From positions 54,508 to 118,507 of the forward strand of contig DASVQQ010000025.1 in the NCBI GenBank assembly GCA_036389035.1: a stretch of DNA of 64,000 nucleotides, in the 5' to 3' direction. The stretch comes from Jatrophihabitans sp. GTDB taxonomy: Bacteria > Actinomycetota > Actinomycetes > Mycobacteriales > Jatrophihabitantaceae. The position numbers and the translations under genes are program-made. The stretch's first letter is position 1, and every line of letters starts with the position of its first letter. Under the pieces are notes generated by a model. That model searched no databases. It saw nothing but the letters and a program-made list of their open reading frames with translations, and was not told the DNA's origin. Positions 59,076 through 64,000 of the stretch are shown piece after piece.

Positions 59076-59684
59076 CTACCGCACCTTCCGCACGCCGAAG
59101 TGCACGTGGTTGTGATGGTTGGGCACGACGCTGGAGTTGTAGATGAGCTGCGCGCGGTAGCCGCGGGCAGTCGTGGCGGTCTGCAGGTACCCGTTCGCCG
59201 GCCAGCTGTGGCCCAGCGCCGCGGCGAGCTGGCGCGCGGTGCGCAGCATCTGCGCGGTGGGCGAGGTGCCGTTGGACAGGTCGACGGCGAAGGACTGCCT
59301 TTGTGAGACGTGATGATCTGATCCGGTGCTGCCCCAGGATCTCTTGTAGTCGGTCACCCGCAGGCCGTTGCGGCTGCCGATCGGGACGGCCCGCCGGGCC
59401 GGCGTCTCGGAGCCGCCCCAGCCGCCGCCGGGCGCCAGGAACGACGCCAGGTCCAACGTGCCGATCAGAACGCCGCCGGAGAACGCCTCGAGGTCGTCGT
59501 CGCTGAGTGCCATCAGCTGTTCGAAACCTTCGATGCCGAGGTCGACCGGCTGCGGCTCTGCCGGCTTGACCGGCCCTGCCGACTTGACCGGCCCTGCCGA
59601 CTTGACCTGCCCTGCTGACTGGGCCTGCTCGGCCGACTCCCCGCAATCCGGCTCGTCGGCAGCCGTCTCAATCGAATTCGACAC
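59076..59684 (-). CDS. LAS-type (M15-like) peptidoglycan hydrolase with double-glycine leader-like segment
   Basis: 202 residues. Residues 23-40 are three SAG[PQ]VK repeats. Residues 48-71 (DLGIEGFEQLMALSDDDLEAF then SGG) look like a RiPP/bacteriocin-type leader ending in Gly-Gly at 70-71. The C-terminal domain has DHHVSQRQSFAVDLSNG and the HxH pair His193/His195 in NHHNHVHFG, the zinc ligands expected of LAS metallopeptidases that cut peptidoglycan peptides. AAAGGAG precedes the GTG at 59684. Divergent from the sheath operon by 202 bp. I infer an exported or loaded cell-wall-degrading effector. Confidence 0.7.
   Translation of the reverse strand: MSNSIETAADEPDCGESAEQAQSAGQVKSAGPVKSAGPVKPAEPQPVDLGIEGFEQLMALSDDDLEAFSGGVLIGTLDLASFLAPGGGWGGSETPARRAVPIGSRNGLRVTDYKRSWGSTGSDHHVSQRQSFAVDLSNGTSPTAQMLRTARQLAAALGHSWPANGYLQTATTARGYRAQLIYNSSVVPNHHNHVHFGVRKVR
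59560..59613 (-). repeat. 18-bp tandem repeat, three copies
   Basis: Three near-identical 18-bp units (consensus on plus strand GCCGACTTGACCGGCCCT) encode the SAG[PQ]VK repeats of the LAS-peptidase-like protein. In-frame, and likely variable in copy number between strains. Confidence 0.85.
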
Positions 59685-59886
59685 AGTGCGCTCCTTTCGG
59701 CCGGGGCCCCCGTGACCCCCCCACCACCCGTGCCGGTCAGCACGAGTACGGCGATGATCGCAGGCCGGACGGCGCCGCGAACCCCGATTCGGGCAACCGG
59801 TGACGCGACGGTGACGTGGCCGTGACAGGCGCCGGGCCAGGATGCCCGCGTAGCAGGCAGAAACCACACCGAACGGAGCGCTCGCG

Positions 59887-60738
59887 ATGGCAGCTGTCGA
59901 CGTGATCGGCTCGACGCCGGTCAGCTTCACCAACGCCGAAGGCGCCCAGAAGGTCGTGCCGCTGTCGGCCCTGCAGTTCAACGGATCGGACCTGCAGGTC
60001 CGATCGGCCTGGAGCGCGGGCTTCGACCCGAGCGAGACCATCACCCTGCTCGCGATGGCCAGGGCGCGTGCCGCCGCCGGCGAGCTCAACCCGCCGCCGA
60101 CGCCGCCACCGATGCCCGCGCTGGCCTTCACCGCCACCCGCACCGGCCCCGAGACCAACAACATCGAGGTCACGGTGGCCGCCGAGGACGACACCGCGCC
60201 GCTGGAGGCCGAGATCACGGTCACCGTCACCGAGACCGACAGCTACCCGGGCCTGGCGAGCGGTGAGGCCGCCGCCCTGGCGATCGGAGTGGACTCCCCG
60301 ACCGGCGTTGCCGGTGACCCGGTAGCCGGCAGCGGCCTGGTGGTGGTGAAGAAGGGCTCGACCGGAGCCAGCGCGAAGGCCGCCGTCGCCTCGACCGGCG
60401 TGCTCAAGAAAGCGACCGGCGTCGACCTCAAGGACGGCGACGGCAAAGTCGTCTGCACGCTGCTGCCGCGAGCCGACTACAAGGGCACCGGCGGGCTGTC
60501 CTACGCCGTGACGGTCAGCGGGGCCACCTTCACGGTGAGCGCGACCTATGACTCGACGCTGGAGACCGGGACCCAGGCGCCGATCACCCTGCAAACGTTG
60601 GGCAACCTGCCGGCGCCGGTCGGCTACCTGGTCACCTGCGCGGCCCCGCCGAGCGGCGCCGCGCTGCCGGCGGACGCCTCCGTACGGCTCTCCGGCGGCG
60701 CGCCAGGCCTGGCCGCCAACGGCCTGCTCTACACCTGA
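59887..60738 (+). CDS. Unknown protein, first gene of the contractile-system operon
   Basis: 283 residues. An N-terminal ~70-residue domain begins MAAVDVIGSTPVSFTNAEG. Then comes a Pro-rich linker (NPPPTPPPMP) and a beta-rich remainder with many Thr/Val strands. No known motif. It differs from the Pvc16/DUF4255 protein often found at this place in such loci. GGAG precedes the ATG, and the sheath gene follows 30 bp later, so it is likely a structural or cap component of the particle. It is not a known family to me. Confidence 0.7.
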   Translation: MAAVDVIGSTPVSFTNAEGAQKVVPLSALQFNGSDLQVRSAWSAGFDPSETITLLAMARARAAAGELNPPPTPPPMPALAFTATRTGPETNNIEVTVAAEDDTAPLEAEITVTVTETDSYPGLASGEAAALAIGVDSPTGVAGDPVAGSGLVVVKKGSTGASAKAAVASTGVLKKATGVDLKDGDGKVVCTLLPRADYKGTGGLSYAVTVSGATFTVSATYDSTLETGTQAPITLQTLGNLPAPVGYLVTCAAPPSGAALPADASVRLSGGAPGLAANGLLYT

Positions 60739-60768
60739 GCTCCTCACCTCCAGTAGAAGGACCTCCGC

Positions 60769-62382
60769 ATGCCCGTCACACCGACCTACCCCGGGATCTA
60801 CATCGAAGAGATCCTGAGCAACTCGCACACCATCAGCGCCGCGCCCACGTCGGTCACCGTCTTCGTGGGTTACACCCACCCGTTCAAGACCAAGCCGCAT
60901 CACTACGGCGAGGCGGTGCAGATCTTCAGCTTCGCCGACTACGAGCGCGAGTTCGGCGGCCTGTTCGACGTCGACTGGCTCGCCGACGACGTCGGGCGCG
61001 CGGTGTTCCAGTTCTTCAACAACGGCGGTGGCGTCGGCTGGGTGGTCGCGCTGAAGCCGCGGTTGCACGACCTCGGCGGCGGCCCCACCACTGACATCAG
61101 CCCGCCGACGCTGACGCTGGGCACCGCGGCCAACGGCATCGTCTTCACCGGTCGCGAGCCGGTCGATGACCACCACCTGCTGACCGTCTCGATCACCAAC
61201 CCGCGGGCCACCACCGGCGCCGCGCCCATCGACCTGGCAGACCTCACCATCGGCTACGGCGGCCGGGCCGAGACCTACCGCCGGGTGACCTTGAACCCCG
61301 CGCCGTCAGCGGCTGATGCCGGCAACACCCTGGAGAAGCGGATCGGAACGGCGGACAAGCCGGTCAGCTCGCTGGTCAGCGTGGCCCCGACCGCCGCCTA
61401 CCCGGCCCAGTGGACCGGAGCCCTCGGCGCCACCCCGCTCAACAGCGGCCTGCCGGTCAACCCGTTCACCACCTACAGCCCCGGCGACTTCTCCGACGCC
61501 TTCGAGGCGGACAAGGCGCTGGACAAGATCCCGATCTTCAACCTGCTGCTGGTGCCCGGCATCTGGGATCCCGGCGTGGTGAGCGGGGCGCTGGCGGTGG
61601 CCGAGCACAAGCGGGCGTTCATGATCGTCGACCCGCCCGCGGACGCGGTGGCCGACCCCACCGGGTTCCCGCTGCCGATGATCGGCGACATCATGTCCGA
61701 CCAGGCGCCCGGCCGGATCATCCCGAAGAGCCAGAACGGCGCGCTGTACTTCCCCCACCTGCGCTCGAACAACCCGAACACCGGCGAGCCGTTGCTGATC
61801 CCGCCGTCCGGCTTCGTCGCCGGCGTGATCGCCCGCCAGGACACCAACCGCGGCGTCTGGAAGGCGCCGGCCGGCTACGAGGCGCTGGTGTCCAACACCG
61901 TGGGCGTGGCGCCGACCGGGCGGATGACCAACGAGCGTCAGGGCACCCTCAACCCGCTCGGGGTGAACGTCCTGCGCACCCTGCCCGGCATCGGCACCGT
62001 GGTCTTCGGCGCCCGGACCCTAGTGGCGGCGAATCCGGCGTTCCAGCAGTACCGCTACGTGCCGGTGCGGCGGATGGCGCTGTTCCTGGAGCAGTCGCTG
62101 GTGCAGAGCCTGGGCTGGGTCATCTTCGAGCCGAACGACACACCGCTGTGGGTGTCGATCAAGACGACCATCGACAACTTCATGCTCGGCCTGTTCAACC
62201 AGGGCGCGTTCCAGGGCAGCACGCCGAGCAAGGCCTTCCAGGTCAGCTGTGACGCGACCACGACCACCCCCGACGACCAGGCCAACGGCATCGTCAACAT
62301 CGTCGTCGCCTTCGCCCCGCTCAAGCCTGCCGAGTTCGTGATCATCAAGATCGCCCAGCTCGCCGGTCAGAGCCAGAGCTAG
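60769..62382 (+). CDS. Contractile injection system sheath protein
   Basis: 537 residues. The N terminus TYPGIYIEEILSNSHTISA and AAPTSVTVFVGYT are the hallmark of phage-tail-like sheath proteins (Afp2-4/Pvc2-4, T4 gp18). FNNGGGVGWVVAL is also conserved, and the C-terminal ~150 residues (RYVPVRRMALFLEQSLVQS, VIFEPNDTPLWVSIK) form the conserved sheath handshake region. It assembles around the inner tube and contracts to drive it. Only one sheath gene is seen, as in Streptomyces-type systems. GAAGGA precedes the ATG. Confidence 0.96.
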   Translation: MPVTPTYPGIYIEEILSNSHTISAAPTSVTVFVGYTHPFKTKPHHYGEAVQIFSFADYEREFGGLFDVDWLADDVGRAVFQFFNNGGGVGWVVALKPRLHDLGGGPTTDISPPTLTLGTAANGIVFTGREPVDDHHLLTVSITNPRATTGAAPIDLADLTIGYGGRAETYRRVTLNPAPSAADAGNTLEKRIGTADKPVSSLVSVAPTAAYPAQWTGALGATPLNSGLPVNPFTTYSPGDFSDAFEADKALDKIPIFNLLLVPGIWDPGVVSGALAVAEHKRAFMIVDPPADAVADPTGFPLPMIGDIMSDQAPGRIIPKSQNGALYFPHLRSNNPNTGEPLLIPPSGFVAGVIARQDTNRGVWKAPAGYEALVSNTVGVAPTGRMTNERQGTLNPLGVNVLRTLPGIGTVVFGARTLVAANPAFQQYRYVPVRRMALFLEQSLVQSLGWVIFEPNDTPLWVSIKTTIDNFMLGLFNQGAFQGSTPSKAFQVSCDATTTTPDDQANGIVNIVVAFAPLKPAEFVIIKIAQLAGQSQS

Positions 62383-62396
62383 GAGCCTCCGACCCC

Positions 62397-62906
62397 ATGC
62401 CCAAGCCGTTCAGCGTCAACGTCTCCCGGTTCGACCCTTACAAGAGCTACCGGTTCCTGGTCTACTTCGACACCTCCACCGCCCCGGTCGCCGGCGTCAG
62501 CAAGGTCAGCTCGATCAAGCGCTCCAACGACGTGATCGAGTACAAGGAAGGCGGAAACGCCGTCATCCGCAAGGGTGTCGGCCGGCAGAAGTACGAGCCG
62601 ATCACCCTGGAACGCGGTGTCACCCACGACGACTCCTTCGAGCAGTGGGCCAACGCCGCGCAGGTGCTGGACAAGGGCGCGCCGAGCTCGTCCCTGGCCA
62701 AGCTGCGCAAGGAGATCCGCATCGAGCTGCTCAACGAGCAGGGCCAGCCGGTGCACCGCTACCTCATCCACCGCGCGTGGGTCTCGGAGTTCCAAGCCCT
62801 TCCCGATCTCGACGCCGGCACCAACGCCGTCGCCATCGAGCACATCAAGCTCGAGAACGAGGGCTGGGAGCACGACCTGTCGCTGGCCGAGCCCAAGGAG
62901 TTCTGA
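62397..62906 (+). CDS. Contractile injection system inner tube protein
   Basis: 169 residues of the gp19/Afp1-type tube family: FDPYKSYRFLVYFDTSTAPV, VSKVSSIKRSNDVIEYKEGG and ITLERGVTHDDSFEQWAN are all typical. It stacks as hexameric rings to form the tube ejected by sheath contraction. It starts 14 bp after the sheath stop, with AGGAG well placed. Confidence 0.96.
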   Translation: MPKPFSVNVSRFDPYKSYRFLVYFDTSTAPVAGVSKVSSIKRSNDVIEYKEGGNAVIRKGVGRQKYEPITLERGVTHDDSFEQWANAAQVLDKGAPSSSLAKLRKEIRIELLNEQGQPVHRYLIHRAWVSEFQALPDLDAGTNAVAIEHIKLENEGWEHDLSLAEPKEF

Positions 62907-62914
62907 CGCGCGCC

Positions 62915-63697
62915 ATGATCCGGCTGCCGATCAGCGGCGTGCGGGCGCACTGGCGACCGGCCACCGGAACCGACGACATCGCGCTGGCCGACAGCCAACC
63001 AGGCCTGGCCGGCGCGCGGGCCTACCTCGCGCGGATCGCGCTGCTGGCCGACGGGACGCCGCTGGACGCCGGCACGCTGCCGGTGGGCGACCTGGACCTG
63101 CTGGTCCTGGCCCGCCGCCGCGAGTTGCGCGGCGACACCCTGGTGGCCGAAGGCCAGTGCGAGCAGTGCGGCTCGCCGGTCGACGTGCAGTTCAGCCTGG
63201 CCGCCTACGCCGAGCACCACCGGCCGCGGACCTCGCGCCGGGTGACCGGGGCCGAGCCGGGCTGGTACCTGCTGCACGCGCACGAGGTCAGCTTCCGGGT
63301 GCCGGTGGTGGCCGACGTGCTGGCCGCTGCCGAGGCCGATGACCCGCGCGCCGCGCTGCTGGCCCGGTGCGTCCGGCAGCCGCTGAGCGCCCGCGCCGCG
63401 CGGGCGGTCGAGCAGGTGATGGCCATCCTGGCGCCGACGCTGCGCGCCGAGGTCGCGGGCAGCTGCCCGGAGTGCTCGGCGCCGGTGCTGCTGGACGTCA
63501 ACGTCCGCGAGCTGTGCATGTCCGAGCTGCGGTTCTTCGCGGCCTCGGTCTATGACGACGTCAACCTGATCGCCTCGGTGTACCGCTGGTCCCAGAACGC
63601 GATTCTCGAACTGCCGTCCGCGCGCCGGCGCCGTTACGCCGACCTGATCGCCGGGCACCCCGCCGAGCAACCGCTGTCGGGGGTGGGAGTTGGCTAG
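62915..63697 (+). CDS. Baseplate-associated protein with zinc-ribbon-like Cys pairs (T4 gp51/PF12322-like)
   Basis: 260 residues. Two CxxC pairs, CEQCG near residue 80 and CPECS near 183, flank a helical middle section. The C-terminal part includes LCMSELRFFAASVYDDVNLIASVYRWS and ELPSARRRRYADLI, a pattern common in the small baseplate-assembly proteins that follow the tube gene in tailed contractile systems. The start 8 bp after the tube stop lacks a strong ribosome site and may be coupled. The role in assembly is inferred from gene order. Confidence 0.78.
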   Translation: MIRLPISGVRAHWRPATGTDDIALADSQPGLAGARAYLARIALLADGTPLDAGTLPVGDLDLLVLARRRELRGDTLVAEGQCEQCGSPVDVQFSLAAYAEHHRPRTSRRVTGAEPGWYLLHAHEVSFRVPVVADVLAAAEADDPRAALLARCVRQPLSARAARAVEQVMAILAPTLRAEVAGSCPECSAPVLLDVNVRELCMSELRFFAASVYDDVNLIASVYRWSQNAILELPSARRRRYADLIAGHPAEQPLSGVGVG

Positions 63698-64000
63698 CGC
63701 GCACGGCTATCTGAACCGGCTCGTCGACGAGGTCGCGACCCGGCGCGGCCGCGCGGCGCAGGTACCCCGCCAGATCGCCTGGGGGCCGACCCGGCCGGCC
63801 TGGCAGGCCGCCGATGACGACGCCGGCCCGGAGCCGGCCGGGCGGCCGGGGCCCGCCCACCCACCGAGGTCGGCCGAGCCCCGGAAACCTCAACACCCGG
63901 AGCGGCCACGCGCCGGCCACGCCGGGACGCCGCCAGCCGGGCCGGCCACCGGGACCGGCCTGCGGATCGTGACCGACCGCCCGCCGGCCCGCGAGGCAGC
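63690..64000 (+). CDS. Contractile-system protein, 3' end outside the window
   Basis: The frame overlaps the previous gene by 8 bp and runs off the right edge. TTG at 63690 with GGGAG just upstream is the likely start. The first ~35 residues (ASAHGYLNRLVDEVATRRGR) look helical and the rest is Pro/Gly/Arg-rich and probably disordered. Position in the operon suggests a baseplate or assembly factor. Not identifiable from this fragment. Confidence 0.6.
   Translation, partial: MASAHGYLNRLVDEVATRRGRAAQVPRQIAWGPTRPAWQAADDDAGPEPAGRPGPAHPPRSAEPRKPQHPERPRAGHAGTPPAGPATGTGLRIVTDRPPAREA

Noticed and set aside
59887..64000. Prophage tail region
   Set aside because: Sheath, tube and baseplate genes occur without capsid, portal, terminase or integrase nearby in the window; an injection system is the simpler reading, although the right side is not visible.

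Overview
The window is high-GC, densely coded DNA from an actinobacterium. The signs are strong G/C third-position bias, GTG starts and ATGA/GTGA stop-start overlaps, an actinobacterial LapA-domain protein, a class F sortase and an MsiK-type sugar ABC system without its own ATPase. The genus cannot be settled from sequence alone. Every assignment rests on reading motifs by eye; no database search was run.

Layout. 1-1005: the end of an integrative element, with a tyrosine recombinase aimed at the 3' end of a tRNA-Val(CAC). 1146-2696: three small housekeeping or membrane proteins. 2829-16673: a minus-strand biosynthetic cluster. Its upstream half encodes a lysine/ornithine N-monooxygenase, a metal-binding cupin, an ATP-grasp ligase, a DDAH/arginine-deiminase-like enzyme and a MetRS-like protein. 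Hydroxylase, cupin and MetRS-like protein are the parts of bacterial hydrazine (N-N bond) synthetases, here as separate genes. Its downstream half encodes a methyltransferase, a GHMP kinase, a cysteine-synthase-like PLP enzyme, an argininosuccinate-lyase-like enzyme, a second ATP-grasp ligase, an AlaX-type editing protein and an FAD/NAD(P)-binding protein. A kinase, PLP synthase and lyase suggest synthesis of a diamino (or hydrazino) acid, and the ATP-grasp enzymes suggest non-NRPS amide bonds. The predicted product is a small hydrazine-containing pseudo-peptide.

17200-30870: a secreted protein, an MmcQ/YjbR protein, an MFS exporter coupled to a circularly permuted ATP-grasp-like protein, a degenerate PAS-GGDEF protein, and redox or stress genes (two SDRs, a zinc ADH, a phytoene-desaturase-like enzyme, an MBL-fold hydrolase, three very small proteins). 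30898-34151: a CUT1 sugar ABC importer. 34440-37730: a cell-surface cluster of cupredoxin lipoprotein, membrane protein, CHRD-like surface protein, class F sortase and lipoprotein. 37847-41409: an epoxide-hydrolase-like protein, then, past a structured non-coding stretch, an unusual MTHFR-like protein coupled to a methyltransferase.

41439-45481: a tryptophan locus. trpBA lies behind a 12-codon leader peptide with two Trp codons (an attenuator) and is divergent from a GntR regulator followed by tryptophan 2,3-dioxygenase. 45454-58011: an SDR, an MFS transporter, a subtilase with a small I9-like partner, an intact diguanylate cyclase, a secreted trypsin-like protease, a PhoD-like phosphatase, ferredoxin-reductase-like and folE genes opposite a Cys-containing HTH regulator, and a secreted HExxH metallopeptidase.

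58150-64000: the start of a contractile injection system (sheath, tube, baseplate genes). It is divergent from a two-gene unit encoding a putative LAS-type peptidoglycan hydrolase with a double-glycine leader-like segment and an unknown protein, both candidate cargo or accessory proteins. The system continues past the right edge.
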